A DNA stretch of 64,000 bases from Aquabacter cavernae (GCF_003993795.1 NZ_RWKV01000008.1:1116001-1180000); one strand, 5' to 3'; counted from the first letter of the stretch, positions 27,029 to 35,189 are shown. The notes: generated by a model not told the origin, from the letters alone. Numbers and translations are program-made.

Positions 27029-28021
27029 ATGGCCATTACCCGTCGCGGCCTTGCGGCCGCGTTCGCCCTGAGCGTTGCGCTTTCCCTCGGTGGCGGCGTC
27101 GCGCAGGCCCAGACCAAGCTGAAATGGGCCCATGTCTATGAGCCCGCCGAGCCGTTCCACACCGCCTCGGTCTGGGCGGCGGCCGAGATCGCCAAGCGCA
27201 CCAACGGGCGCTACACCATCGATGTCTATCCCTCCTCGCAGCTCGGCAAGGAAAGCGACATCAACCAGGGCCTGACGCTGGGCACCGTGGACATGATCAT
27301 TTCCGGGTCCAGCTTCGCGGCCAAGGCCTACCCGCCCATCGGCGTCACCTATTATCCCTATACCTTCCGCGACGCGAACCACCTGCTGGCCTATGCCAAG
27401 AGCGACGTGTTCAACGACCTCGCCAAGGGATACGCGGACAAGACCGGCAACCAGATCGTCGCCGTGACCTATTACGGCGTGCGCCAGGCCACCTCCAACA
27501 AGCTGTTCAAGACCTGCGCGGAGATGAAGGGCCTGAAGATCCGCGTGCCGGACGCCCCCGCTTATCTCGCCATGCCCAAGGCCTGCGGCGCCAATATCGC
27601 CCCCATCGCCTTCGCCGAGGTCTATCTGGCGCTCCAGAACGGCACCGTGGACGCGCAGGAAAACCCGCTCACCACCATCGAGGCCAAGAAGTTCTACGAG
27701 GTGCAGAAGAACATCATTCTCACCGGCCACATCGTGGACCATCTCAACACCATTCTCTCCAAGCAGCTCTGGGACAAGCTCTCGCCCGAGGACCGCAAGA
27801 TCTTCCAGGAGGTGACCCAGGAAGCCGCCGCCAAGGCCAGCGGCGAGGTGGCAGCGCGCGAGAAGGAGCTGATCGAGATCTTCAAGAGCAAGGGCATCAA
27901 CATCGTCGAGGTGAACACCACCGACTTCAAGGACGCGGTGATCAAGAACATCACCTTCGAGAGCCTCGGCTACCGCAAGGCGGACTGGGACAAGATCCAG
28001 GCGCTCAAGAGCACCATGTGA
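27029..28021 (+). CDS. dctP: TRAP transporter periplasmic binding protein (DctP family)
   Basis: The 330-residue protein has a signal peptide (MAITRRGLAAAFALSVALSLGGGVAQAQ). The mature protein begins TKLKWAHVYEPAEPFHTASVWAAAEI. GLKIRVPDAPAYLAMPKACGANIAPIAFAEVYLALQNGTVDAQENPLTTIEAKKFYEVQK contains the conserved Arg that binds a carboxylate and the family signature. It would deliver an organic acid to the DctQM permease encoded next. The ligand cannot be read from sequence; the TTIEAKKFYEVQ motif occurs in both C4-dicarboxylate and sialic-acid-type proteins. Confidence 0.93.
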   Translation: MAITRRGLAAAFALSVALSLGGGVAQAQTKLKWAHVYEPAEPFHTASVWAAAEIAKRTNGRYTIDVYPSSQLGKESDINQGLTLGTVDMIISGSSFAAKAYPPIGVTYYPYTFRDANHLLAYAKSDVFNDLAKGYADKTGNQIVAVTYYGVRQATSNKLFKTCAEMKGLKIRVPDAPAYLAMPKACGANIAPIAFAEVYLALQNGTVDAQENPLTTIEAKKFYEVQKNIILTGHIVDHLNTILSKQLWDKLSPEDRKIFQEVTQEAAAKASGEVAAREKELIEIFKSKGINIVEVNTTDFKDAVIKNITFESLGYRKADWDKIQALKSTM

Positions 28022-28022
28022 T

Positions 28023-28056
28023 CGCGCCCCCTCTCCCGCGCCCGGCGCGGGAGAGG
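28023..28056. repeat. Palindromic repeat family C unit inside the TRAP operon
   Basis: CCCCCTCTCCCGCGCC and GGCGCGGGAGAGGGTTG form a near-perfect hairpin directly after the dctP stop codon. In mRNA it could protect the 3' end of the dctP segment. It is not followed by a T run, so it is unlikely to be a strong terminator. Confidence 0.7.
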
Positions 28057-28092
28057 GTTGTCCTCCCCGTCCCCTCCATCGCGGGATCCCCC

Positions 28093-28674
28093 ATGGCCGA
28101 GCAGCCTCACCCCGAAATCCATACGCGCATCACCGGCGAAGAACTGGCCGAGACCTTCGAGCAGGAAGCCCCCGTGGACCTCTCCACCTATGGGGTCGAG
28201 GACTGGCTGACGCTCATCATGTTCTGGGTCATGGCGGGCCTCGTCTTCCTCCAGTTCTTCACCCGCTACGTGCTGAACGACAGCTTCGCCTGGACCGAGG
28301 AGTTGGCGAGCTACGCGCTGGTGGTGGTGGTGTTCTGGGGCGCGTCCATGTGCGTGCGGCTGTCACGGCACATCCAGGTGGACCTGCTCTACCGCTTCCT
28401 GCCCCCGCGCGTCGGCCGGGTGCTGGCGCTGCTGGTGGACGTGCTGCGCACGGCCTTCTTCGCCTACGCCGTGTGGCTCATGTGGCGCTATGTGGGCCTC
28501 GTGGGCGACGAGCCCATGGTGATGGTGGAGGCCTCCAAGGGCCTCGTCTATATCGCCGTGCTCGCCGCCTTCGCCCTCATGCTGGTGCGCTCGGTCCAGG
28601 TGACCATCGCCAATGTCCGGCGCGGCTACGGGGTGCTGGAGCGCCCCGAAGCCTTCGACGCCCTGGAGGCGTGA
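28093..28674 (+). CDS. dctQ: TRAP transporter small permease (DctQ family)
   Basis: The 193-residue protein has four membrane segments: LTLIMFWVMAGLVFLQFF, ELASYALVVVVFWGAS, LLVDVLRTAFFAYAVWL and GLVYIAVLAAFALMLV. Between helices one and two, TRYVLNDSFAWTEELASY is the DctQ signature. The N-terminal 40 residues are a polar cytoplasmic tail longer than usual. ATG at 28093 is chosen; the frame is open further upstream, but that extension runs through the repeat. It is followed by dctM one base after its stop. Confidence 0.9.
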   Translation: MAEQPHPEIHTRITGEELAETFEQEAPVDLSTYGVEDWLTLIMFWVMAGLVFLQFFTRYVLNDSFAWTEELASYALVVVVFWGASMCVRLSRHIQVDLLYRFLPPRVGRVLALLVDVLRTAFFAYAVWLMWRYVGLVGDEPMVMVEASKGLVYIAVLAAFALMLVRSVQVTIANVRRGYGVLERPEAFDALEA

Positions 28675-28675
28675 C

Positions 28676-30082
28676 ATGTGGCTGCTCATCGGATCCTTCC
28701 TCGGGCTGATGCTCATCGGCGTGCCCGTGGCGCTGGCGCTGGCGGGCGCCTCGCTGCTCTATATCCTCGTCACCGGCACGGCGCCGGACGTGGTGATCGC
28801 CCAGCGCATGATCGCGGGCGTGGAGAGCTTCCCGCTGCTGGCGGTGCCGTTCTTCATCCTGGCCGGCAACCTCATGAACATCGCCGGCGTGACCGGGCGC
28901 ATCTATGCCTTCGCGGTAGCCCTGGTGGGCTGGATGCGCGGGGGCCTCGGGCAGGTGAACATCATCGGCTCGGTGATCTTCTCCGGCATGTCCGGCACCG
29001 CCATCGCCGATGCCGCCGGGCTCGGCACCATCGAGATCAAGGCCATGAAGGACCATGGCTATTCCACCGAATTCTCGGTGGGCGTCACCGCCGCCTCGGC
29101 GACGCTGGGGCCGATCATCCCGCCGTCCTTGCCGTTCGTCATCTACGGCATGCTGGCCAATGTCTCCATCGGCGCGCTGTTCCTGGGCGGGCTCATCCCC
29201 GGCGCGGTGATGACGCTGCTGATGATGGGGACGGTGGCCTATTTCGCCCGTCGCAACAATTGGGGCAGCGACGCCAAATTCTCCTGGCGCCAGCTCGGCG
29301 GGGCGGCGCTGGAAGTGGCCGTGGTGGCCTGCTTCCCGCTGGGCGTCTATGTGCTGACCGCGCTCGGCCTCTCCTCCAACGCCGCCGTGCTCATCGCGCT
29401 GGCGGTGCTGATCGCGGCGGACTGGTATTTCGACTTCTCCGCCGTCATGGCGCTGATGACCCCCGTCATCCTCATCGGCGGCATGACGCTCGGCTGGTTC
29501 ACGCCCACGGAGGCGGCGGTGGCGGCGGTGATCTGGTCGCTGTTCCTCGGCCTCGTGCGCTATCGGTCCATGACCATGCGCACGCTGGCCAAGGCCACGT
29601 TCGACACCATCGAGACCACCGCCTCGGTGCTGTTCATCGTCACCGCGGCCTCCATCTTCGCGTGGCTGCTCACCGCCAGCCAGGCGGCGCAGGCGCTCTC
29701 CGACGCCATCCTCTCGCTCACCGACAACAAATGGGTGTTCCTGCTGCTGGCGAACCTGCTCATCCTGTTCGTCGGCTGCTTCATCGACACCATCGCGGCC
29801 ATCACCATCCTGGTGCCCATCCTGCTGCCCATCGTGCTGAAGCTCGGCATCGACCCCATTCATTTCGGGCTGGTGATGACGCTGAACCTGATGATCGGCC
29901 TGCTGCATCCACCATTGGGCATGGTGCTGTTCGTGCTGGCGCGGGTGGCGAAGCTCTCGGTGGAGCGTACCACCATCGCCATCCTGCCCTGGTTGGTGCC
30001 CCTGATGCTGGCGCTGATCGCCATCACCTACATTCCGGAGCTGACCCTCTGGCTGCCGCGCATGGCGGGGATGGGGCGGTAG
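28676..30082 (+). CDS. dctM: TRAP transporter large permease (DctM family)
   Basis: The 468-residue protein has 12 or more hydrophobic segments and the family pattern LLIGSFLGLMLIGVPVALALAGAS at the start, then AVPFFILAGNLMN and FSGMSGTAIADAAGLGTIE, and GMTLGWFTPTEAAVAAV in the second half. It forms the ion-coupled channel with DctQ. The start at 28676 has GGAGGCGTGAC directly upstream. A large internal loop (YFARRNNWGSDAKFSWRQ) is normal for the family. The operon ends here, before a block of family C repeats. Confidence 0.94.
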   Translation: MWLLIGSFLGLMLIGVPVALALAGASLLYILVTGTAPDVVIAQRMIAGVESFPLLAVPFFILAGNLMNIAGVTGRIYAFAVALVGWMRGGLGQVNIIGSVIFSGMSGTAIADAAGLGTIEIKAMKDHGYSTEFSVGVTAASATLGPIIPPSLPFVIYGMLANVSIGALFLGGLIPGAVMTLLMMGTVAYFARRNNWGSDAKFSWRQLGGAALEVAVVACFPLGVYVLTALGLSSNAAVLIALAVLIAADWYFDFSAVMALMTPVILIGGMTLGWFTPTEAAVAAVIWSLFLGLVRYRSMTMRTLAKATFDTIETTASVLFIVTAASIFAWLLTASQAAQALSDAILSLTDNKWVFLLLANLLILFVGCFIDTIAAITILVPILLPIVLKLGIDPIHFGLVMTLNLMIGLLHPPLGMVLFVLARVAKLSVERTTIAILPWLVPLMLALIAITYIPELTLWLPRMAGMGR

Positions 30083-30117
30083 GGGGCTCTCCAACCGCTC
30101 CTCTTATGGGCCATCGC

Positions 30118-30263
30118 CTTGCCCCCTCCCAACCCTCCCCCGCAAGCGGGAGAGGGCTTTTGGGGCCCAAGCAACGCTGGGTTCTACCCCGGTGGGAGGG
30201 CGCGCTTTCCCATCCGCAACGCTCAGCCCCCTCTCCCGCTTGCGGGGGAGGGCCGGGGAGGGG
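30118..30263. repeat. Palindromic repeat family C, composite
   Basis: The 231-bp gap between dctM and the TetR gene holds CCCTCCCCCGCAAGCGGGAGAGGG near 30128 and CCCCTCTCCCGCTTGCGGGGGAGGG near 30230 in opposite orientation, with the spacer GGGCCCAAGCAACGCTGGG between. It may also serve as the transcript end for both flanking convergent genes. Confidence 0.7.
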
Positions 30264-30313
30264 GAAATCGGGAAGAGCTGTGGCGGGAAGGGATGGAGCC
30301 TGCCCGCCCCGCC

Positions 30314-30901
30314 TCACACTTCCAGCGAGGCGCGTACCAGGGCGCTCACCATCCAGCGCACGGTCTCTTCCGTGTCCTCGCTGGAGAGTTCGCAGACATC
30401 GCGCAGCACCACCACCGTCTCGATGCCGGCGAGCACGCTGAGCGCGGTCAGCAGCCGCTCGAAGCGCGCCTGGGGCATGGCCTGCGCCAGGGGGGCGAAG
30501 GCCGCGCGGAGCCAGCGCAGGCGGCGGCTGCCCAAAGCGGAGGCCCCGTCGCCGCGCGCCGCCAGCGCCATATAGGCCCGGAACAGCGGCTCGTTGCGCA
30601 TCACCATGGAGAGATAGCGAGCCATGGCCTCGGCTGCCGCCTGCTCGGCATCGCTGTCCCGGCCAAGATCGGCGGCGATGGTCTCCATCTCCGTGGAGAG
30701 GCGGTCGAGGGCCGCCTCCTGCGCCAGGGTCTCGGGGGTGGAGAAATAGCGATAGGCGGTTGCGCGCGAGATGCCCGCATAGTCCGCCGCCTCGGTGACG
30801 CTCGGCGAATGGCCGAGGTCGAGGAAGTAACGGGCCGCATCCAGGAGAGCCTGACGGGTCTTCTGCTTCTGCGCGACCCGGCCCCGGCGCATGTAATTCA
30901 T
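30314..30901 (-). CDS. TetR/AcrR-family transcriptional regulator
   Basis: The 195-residue protein has a TetR-type HTH (KTRQALLDAARYFLDLGHSPSVTEAADYAGISRATAYRYFSTPETL) at about 10-58 and a helical ligand domain after it. The target is not evident; the convergent TRAP operon is adjacent and is a candidate. Starts at 30913 (GTG), 30901 and 30892 (ATG) are all possible; I chose 30901. TGACAAACGATCACGATCG upstream contains the imperfect repeat CGATCACGATCG, a possible operator. Confidence 0.82.
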   Translation of the reverse strand: MNYMRRGRVAQKQKTRQALLDAARYFLDLGHSPSVTEAADYAGISRATAYRYFSTPETLAQEAALDRLSTEMETIAADLGRDSDAEQAAAEAMARYLSMVMRNEPLFRAYMALAARGDGASALGSRRLRWLRAAFAPLAQAMPQARFERLLTALSVLAGIETVVVLRDVCELSSEDTEETVRWMVSALVRASLEV

Positions 30902-31121
30902 CCCGCGCCCCACGCGATCGTGATCGTTTGTCAGACGCTCGTATCACGGTGCAACCGGTCCCACAACGCGGCCGCGCCGGCCAGCGCGAGATGCGGCGAT
31001 TTCGCCCGCCAGCGTTAACGATGTGCGCAAGTCATGGGGCGCGGGGCACTGCGATGACGGGGAGCGTCTGATAGTCTCGGGGGTGTCCGGCACAGTGTCT
31101 GGCCGGACGGGCGAGGCGCCG

Positions 31122-31565
31122 ATGTTCTTCCTGCTGCGACTGGCATTCTGGCTCGGCATCGTGCTGCTGCTGCTGCCGCTCTCCACTTCGGAGGACGGCA
31201 CGCGGCAGATCGGCGCGTGGCAGGCACTCAGCGCCGCCCAGTCCGCCATCGCCGATGCCAGCGGCTTCTGCGAGCGCCAGCCTCAGGCTTGCGCCGTGGG
31301 CGGGCAATTGCTGTCCCATCTGGGCGACAAGGCCCAGGCGGCCGCGGAATGGCTGTTCGCCAATGTCAGCATCGGCGAAGGCGCGCACGCGCCCGCCACC
31401 GCCGACAAGACCGGCGGCCATGCTCTCACCCCGCAGGATCTGGTCCCGGCCTGGGGCGGGGACGCCGCCGATGCGCCCAAGGCCACCGGCTCCATACCCA
31501 CCGGCGCCGCGCCCGCCGCTCCCGCGCCGGGCTCCATCCCCCTGCCCCCGCGCCGCCCGGCCTGA
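31122..31565 (+). CDS. DUF5330 small membrane-anchored protein
   Basis: The 147-residue product starts MFFLLRLAFWLGIVLLLLPL, one membrane helix, followed by a segment conserved in Rhizobiales (ALSAAQSAIADASGFCERQPQACAVGGQLL), then an Ala/Pro-rich tail (PTGAAPAAPAPGSIPLPPRRPA). This matches DUF5330. The two Cys in CERQPQAC may form a disulfide in the periplasm. ATG at 31122 is chosen because the helix begins there; the frame is open upstream without conserved residues. Function unknown. Confidence 0.75.
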   Translation: MFFLLRLAFWLGIVLLLLPLSTSEDGTRQIGAWQALSAAQSAIADASGFCERQPQACAVGGQLLSHLGDKAQAAAEWLFANVSIGEGAHAPATADKTGGHALTPQDLVPAWGGDAADAPKATGSIPTGAAPAAPAPGSIPLPPRRPA

Positions 31566-31778
31566 GACCGGCCGCCCGCGCGCAGGCTGCATGTGCGTGC
31601 GGCGATTGACCGTGCGGAGATCGCTGCGCACGAACCGCGCCTCTTGGTATAATGAAGCTTCGCATGCGGCCCCTGTGCCGCATGACATCCTCGCCCCGTT
31701 GCGCGGATTTTCCCTTCATGCCGGACCTGCGGCGGCGCCGAGCGCCCGCACCGGTCCGCGCCGAGACCCGGTAGACCC

Positions 31779-32192
31779 ATGGACGTCGATGCGCTGATCG
31801 CCGATTTCGAATTGCTGGACGACTGGGAGGACCGGTACCGCTTCGTGATCGAACTGGGACGCGCTTTGCCGCCCTTCCCGGACGCCGAGCGGACGGAAGA
31901 GAACAAGGTCCAGGGCTGCGCGAGCCAGGTGTGGCTCGTGTCCCATCGCCGGGACGAACCAAGCGGAACCATCCTGGAATTCGAGGGGGATTCCGACGCC
32001 CATATCGTGCGCGGCCTCGTGGCGGTTCTGCTGGCGCTGCTCTCGGGCCGCAGCCCGAAGGAGATCCTGGCCACCGATGCGCTGGCCATCTTCCGCCGCA
32101 TCGGCCTGGAAGGGCATCTGACCCCCCAGCGCTCCAACGGCCTCAATTCCATGATCAACCGCATCCGCGCGGACGCGCAGGCGGCGCTCTGA
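31779..32192 (+). CDS. sufE: Cysteine desulfurase sulfur acceptor SufE
   Basis: SufE accepts persulfide sulfur from SufS for Fe-S cluster assembly. The 137-residue protein has the opening ELLDDWEDRYRFVIELGRALPPFP, the acceptor Cys in NKVQGCASQVWLV (about C51) and the C-terminal FRRIGLEGHLTPQRSNGLNSMINRI. It lies alone, away from a suf operon, as in many Rhizobiales. The 270 bp after it (32193-32463) hold nothing I can recognise. Confidence 0.95.
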   Translation: MDVDALIADFELLDDWEDRYRFVIELGRALPPFPDAERTEENKVQGCASQVWLVSHRRDEPSGTILEFEGDSDAHIVRGLVAVLLALLSGRSPKEILATDALAIFRRIGLEGHLTPQRSNGLNSMINRIRADAQAAL

Positions 32193-32463
32193 GGGCGGAT
32201 CGCCCTTCTGAGCGATGGATGGCTGGCGGTTTGTCAGGTCCGGCAAGGTCGTTGCCTGCTTGCAAAGCCGTCCGGGCCGCTTGAATGCCCAACCGTGCAG
32301 ACCTAACGGCCATCCACGCGGTTCCGCTGGGTGCCCGTTCGGCAGAGAGGCGTGGATACCCGGGACACGCCGAGGCAGACCGCTGGAAAAGCGTTATCGG
32401 GCTCTCAATCATCGGGAGAGTACGATCCGGGCAGGGAGGCGCCCTGCCTGGATCTCGCGCGCC

Positions 32464-32832
32464 TCAGGCGGGCGCGTAGGTGCGCGGATCGGGGCCGAAG
32501 CGGTTCGGCCCCTGCGTGCCGGGCAGTACGTTGAAGATGAAAAGCACGATCATGCCGATGCCGGTGAAAGCGATGAGCAGCCACCAGCCGGTGCGGTCGA
32601 TGTCGTGCAGCCGCCGCACGCCGATGGCAATGCCGGGAATGAGGTGGACAAGCGAGGCGATGGCCGAAATGGGCCCGCCATCGGCCGCATTCATGCCGAA
32701 CAGCGCCGCATCCAGCACGCCCGCCACCAGCAGGATCACAAAATAGATGAGGATATAGAGCCAGAGCCCCGCGCGGCTGGTGCGTCCCGTGAAGGTCGCA
32801 TAATGGCGCATGGCATCGAGATAGGCGTTCAT
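32464..32832 (-). CDS. DUF805 membrane protein
   Basis: The 122-residue protein has the DUF805 pattern: MNAYLDAMRHYATFTGRTSRAGLW (the FxGRxxRxxxW motif), three or four membrane segments and VRRLHDIDRTGWWLLIAF. The C-terminus GTQGPNRFGPDP is also family-typical. DUF805 proteins are small inner-membrane proteins of unknown function. The ATG at 32832 is the only sensible start. Confidence 0.9.
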   Translation of the reverse strand: MNAYLDAMRHYATFTGRTSRAGLWLYILIYFVILLVAGVLDAALFGMNAADGGPISAIASLVHLIPGIAIGVRRLHDIDRTGWWLLIAFTGIGMIVLFIFNVLPGTQGPNRFGPDPRTYAPA

Positions 32833-32997
32833 GTCCCCAAGCCCCCGGTGAAAAGGAATCCCCGGCCGATCATCGCCCGGCCGGGGCTGCGCGTCACTCC
32901 CCGTAAGCGTGCCAGGATCACGCGCAAGGATCACGCGCCGGGTTCGCGCGCCGCAACGTGGCCTTGGTGTCTTTGCTGTTTTGATTGAACAGCACGG

Positions 32998-33211
32998 CGG
33001 TCTTCCCTCCCCTCTTGCGGGAGAGGGTGCCGAGCGACAGCGAGGCGGGTGAGGGGTTGGGCATCGCTTGGCGCCTCCAGTCCGGCGTTCGCGCGAGTGC
33101 CCCTCACCCCACCCCTCTCCCGCATCGAAGCCGGATGTTTCCGACTTCGGCACGTCAGCCATCCGAACTCGGCACCAGCCGCGTTCGGGCGGGAGGGGGA
33201 GGAACGGTGAG
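32998..33211. repeat. Palindromic repeat family C, composite (fills 32833-33253)
   Basis: Two different family C units occur here. The first, about 33003-33085, matches the reverse complement of 20460-20543, including GCGAGGCGGGTGAGGGGTTG and CGCTTGGCG. The second, about 33100-33207, matches the reverse complement of 9027-9131, with CGAACTCGGCACCAGCCGCGTTCG and CGAAGCCGGATGTTTCCGACTTCG as internal hairpins. No gene is supported in this gap. Confidence 0.75.
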
Positions 33212-33253
33212 CCCCGCAGGGACAGGCCTGTGCGGTTCCATCAAGCACTCCCC

Positions 33254-33820
33254 CTAGACCTGCGCGCGCCAGGATTGGGTTCGCGCCCGCTCGCGCCCGC
33301 GCGCCTCGCTGGACAGGCCGTAATGGGCCGCGAGCCGGTCCAGGGCGAGGCCCAGCACCACCTTGCCCGCGCGCGGCGGCCAGCCGCGCTCCTGCTCCAC
33401 AAGCTCGATCCCCTTGAGGAAGCAGCAGACATCCAGCAGCGCGCCGGACAGTTCCGGCCCCACCGCCGCCAGCGCCGCCTGGACCCGGCTGCGGGCGGCG
33501 ATCACCGCATCGGTGAAGCTTTCGGGGCCACCCGTGCCTTGCCCGGCCGGGGACCAGTTGGTGGTGACGCGCGGGGTCAAGCCCGCGCGGGTGAAATCGA
33601 GCCGCAGCCGCTCGCCCGCCAGCAATTGGGGGGCGCTGATCAAGGCGCGCCCGTCGCGGCCCTTGCGGGTGGCGAGCCAGCCGAGCGGGCTTTCCGCCAG
33701 ATCCAGCTCCACGAGCCCATGCGCCCCTTCCACCATCACGCGCGAGGCGGACACCGCCCGGCGGGCCTGTTCGCGGGCGGCCCCGGCCGGGCGCGCCTTG
33801 GATCCCCTCTCCCTCACCAT
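33254..33820 (-). CDS. DUF6456 domain protein
   Basis: The 188-residue product has a basic, Ala-rich start and then the DUF6456 core: RLRLDFTRAGLTPRVTTNWSP, VIAARSRVQAALAAVGPELSGALLDVCCFLKGIELVEQERGWPPRAGKVVLGLALDRLAAHYGL. DUF6456 proteins are common in Rhizobiales and often also carry an N-terminal HTH; here the HTH is encoded separately by the preceding gene. The ATG at 33820 overlaps that gene's stop as ATGGTGA; an in-frame ATG at 33835 has a somewhat better ribosome-binding site. Function unknown, probably DNA-related by association. Confidence 0.8.
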   Translation of the reverse strand: MVRERGSKARPAGAAREQARRAVSASRVMVEGAHGLVELDLAESPLGWLATRKGRDGRALISAPQLLAGERLRLDFTRAGLTPRVTTNWSPAGQGTGGPESFTDAVIAARSRVQAALAAVGPELSGALLDVCCFLKGIELVEQERGWPPRAGKVVLGLALDRLAAHYGLSSEARGRERARTQSWRAQV

Positions 33821-34209
33821 TGCCCGGCGCTCCATTGGTCCCCAGCCCCCTTGCACATGTGCCGCACCTGCGCCTCGGCCCGCTCCATGAGCGTGTCGAA
33901 GGCCGAACTCTCCCGCGCCGCCTCGATGCGGCGGACGGCATAGGCCACCGATGCGGGATGGAGGCCGTCGAGCCGCGCCACCTGCCGCAGCCCCAGCCCG
34001 CACGCCACATGGGCGAGATAAAGGGCCACATGGCGGGCGAAGGCGGGCTGACGGCCAAGGCCGCGTGCCGCGCCGGCGGCGGGAGCGGCGGCGGCACAGC
34101 CCCCGACCTCCCGGCAGAGCGCGGCGAGCGCCCCAGCCGGCTGGCGTGGCGCGGCACGGGGCATGCCCCCCGCCGGACGCGGGGAGAGAGAAGAAGGATG
34201 AAGGGACAT
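33814..34209 (-). CDS. DnaA domain IV-like helix-turn-helix protein
   Basis: The 131-residue product has FARHVALYLAHVACGLGLRQVARLDGLHPASVAYAVRRIEAARE (about 60-103), which follows the layout of the DnaA C-terminal DNA-binding domain (RxxAxYLxRxxxGxSLxxIGxxFxxxHxTVxxAxxKIE), including the signature helix. There is no ATPase domain. GGAG precedes the ATG by six bases. The gene overlaps the DUF6456 gene in another frame, so the two likely form one functional unit split into two coupled genes. A 16-bp palindrome 14 bp upstream may be its operator. Confidence 0.78.
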   Translation of the reverse strand: MSLHPSSLSPRPAGGMPRAAPRQPAGALAALCREVGGCAAAAPAAGAARGLGRQPAFARHVALYLAHVACGLGLRQVARLDGLHPASVAYAVRRIEAARESSAFDTLMERAEAQVRHMCKGAGDQWSAGQW

Positions 34210-34222
34210 TGGCGGCTCCGTT

Positions 34223-34238
34223 TAGGATTTAAATCCTA
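34223..34238. promoter_or_regulatory. 16-bp perfect palindrome, candidate operator
   Basis: TAGGATTTAAATCCTA lies 14 bp before the HTH gene start. On the minus strand, TTGTCA and TAGGAT 18 bases apart form a candidate promoter, and the -10 box lies inside the palindrome, so binding there would block transcription. The AT-rich palindrome stands out against the GC-rich surroundings. Confidence 0.6.
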
Positions 34239-34373
34239 CAACCATGCCGAAGCATTTGACAATAGCGGTAACCCAAGAGGACGCGCTCCTTCAATCGGAA
34301 ATTTTTCTTAGGACACTTATCCGACACCCCATGCCCCGGCCGCATACTGACGGGCGAAACCGGGAGACAGGAC

Positions 34374-34697
34374 ATGACCAGACGAACACGGCCCCAAACG
34401 ACGGGGCGCGGCGGGCGCATCCGGGGTTTCTCAGCGGGCGGACGCCATACGGACATCGCCGCGCGCATGACCGCCCTCGCCGTCTTTACCGGCGACGATC
34501 CGGCGGCGCTCCGCAGTGCCCTGCGGGCCTGTCGAAGGGCGAGCCTCCAGACCCCGCAGGCTTATGACGCGGCCCGGCACGCCGCGCTGCTGAGGCTGCT
34601 GCGGCAAGGTTCGGCACCCCTGCGGGACGATGCGGGACGGGCCCGGAACGGCAGGGCAGAAAAGGAAACGGCGCCGTCCGGGGGACGGCGCCGTTGA
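34374..34697 (+). CDS. Possible small basic hypothetical protein
   Basis: A 107-residue Arg/Ala-rich frame begins with GGGAGACAGGAC before the ATG, a good ribosome-binding site. It includes DIAARMTALAVFTGDDPAALRSALRACRRASLQTPQAYDAARHAALLRLL, which could be two helices. The last 12 codons run through the hairpin that terminates mucR on the other strand, which argues against it. No family is recognised. Confidence 0.35.
   Translation: MTRRTRPQTTGRGGRIRGFSAGGRHTDIAARMTALAVFTGDDPAALRSALRACRRASLQTPQAYDAARHAALLRLLRQGSAPLRDDAGRARNGRAEKETAPSGGRRR
34655..34695 (-). terminator. Intrinsic terminator of mucR
   Basis: AACGGCGCCGTCC (34667-34679) pairs perfectly with 34683-34695. Read leftward, the hairpin is followed by TTTCCTTTTCTG, so it serves the minus-strand mucR gene. 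Confidence 0.8.
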
Positions 34698-34772
34698 AGG
34701 CGGAAGCAATGCTGTGCCTGAGCGGGGTCGGCCGCCCTGCGGCGGCCCACCCTGCCAAGGACCGCTGAACGC

Positions 34773-35189
34773 TCAGCGGCGGCGGCGACGCTGCTGGCCG
34801 AGGCCCATCTGCTTGGCAAGCTCGGAGCGGGCAGCCGCATAGTTGGGCGCCACCATCGGATAGTCGGCCGGCAGGCCCCACTTCTCGCGATACTGCTCGG
34901 GGCTCATATTGTACTGCGTGCGCAGGTGCCGCTTCAGCGACTTGAACTTCTTGCCGTCTTCCAGGCAGATGATGTAGTCGGGCGTCACCGACTTCTTCAG
35001 GGGAACCGCCGGCTTCAGCGGCTCGGGGGCCGGCTCGGCCTCACCCTTGGACACGCGCTGCAGAGCGGCATGCACATCACTGATGAGGCTCGGCAGATCG
35101 GCCGCCGCGACCGAATTGTTGCTGACGTACGCAGAGACGATGTCCGCGGCCAGTTCGATATAGGTGGTCGATTCCATTGTTTCGCTCAT
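34773..35189 (-). CDS. mucR: MucR/Ros-family transcriptional regulator
   Basis: The 138-residue protein starts [27 protein letters not shown], the conserved oligomerisation part of MucR. The DNA-binding part [64 protein letters not shown] matches Ros/MucR. At the zinc site, however, the second Cys is Asp (CLED) and the last His is replaced (HLRTQY), so only one Cys and one His remain. MucR proteins are global, H-NS-like regulators of exopolysaccharide, cell-cycle and symbiosis genes that bind AT-rich DNA. The arginine-rich end (QQRRRRR) is typical. Confidence 0.93.
   Translation of the reverse strand: MSETMESTTYIELAADIVSAYVSNNSVAAADLPSLISDVHAALQRVSKGEAEPAPEPLKPAVPLKKSVTPDYIICLEDGKKFKSLKRHLRTQYNMSPEQYREKWGLPADYPMVAPNYAAARSELAKQMGLGQQRRRRR

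Noticed and set aside
32193-32463. Possible small gene after sufE
   Set aside because: Short frames exist on both strands, but none has a ribosome-binding site with plausible protein composition.
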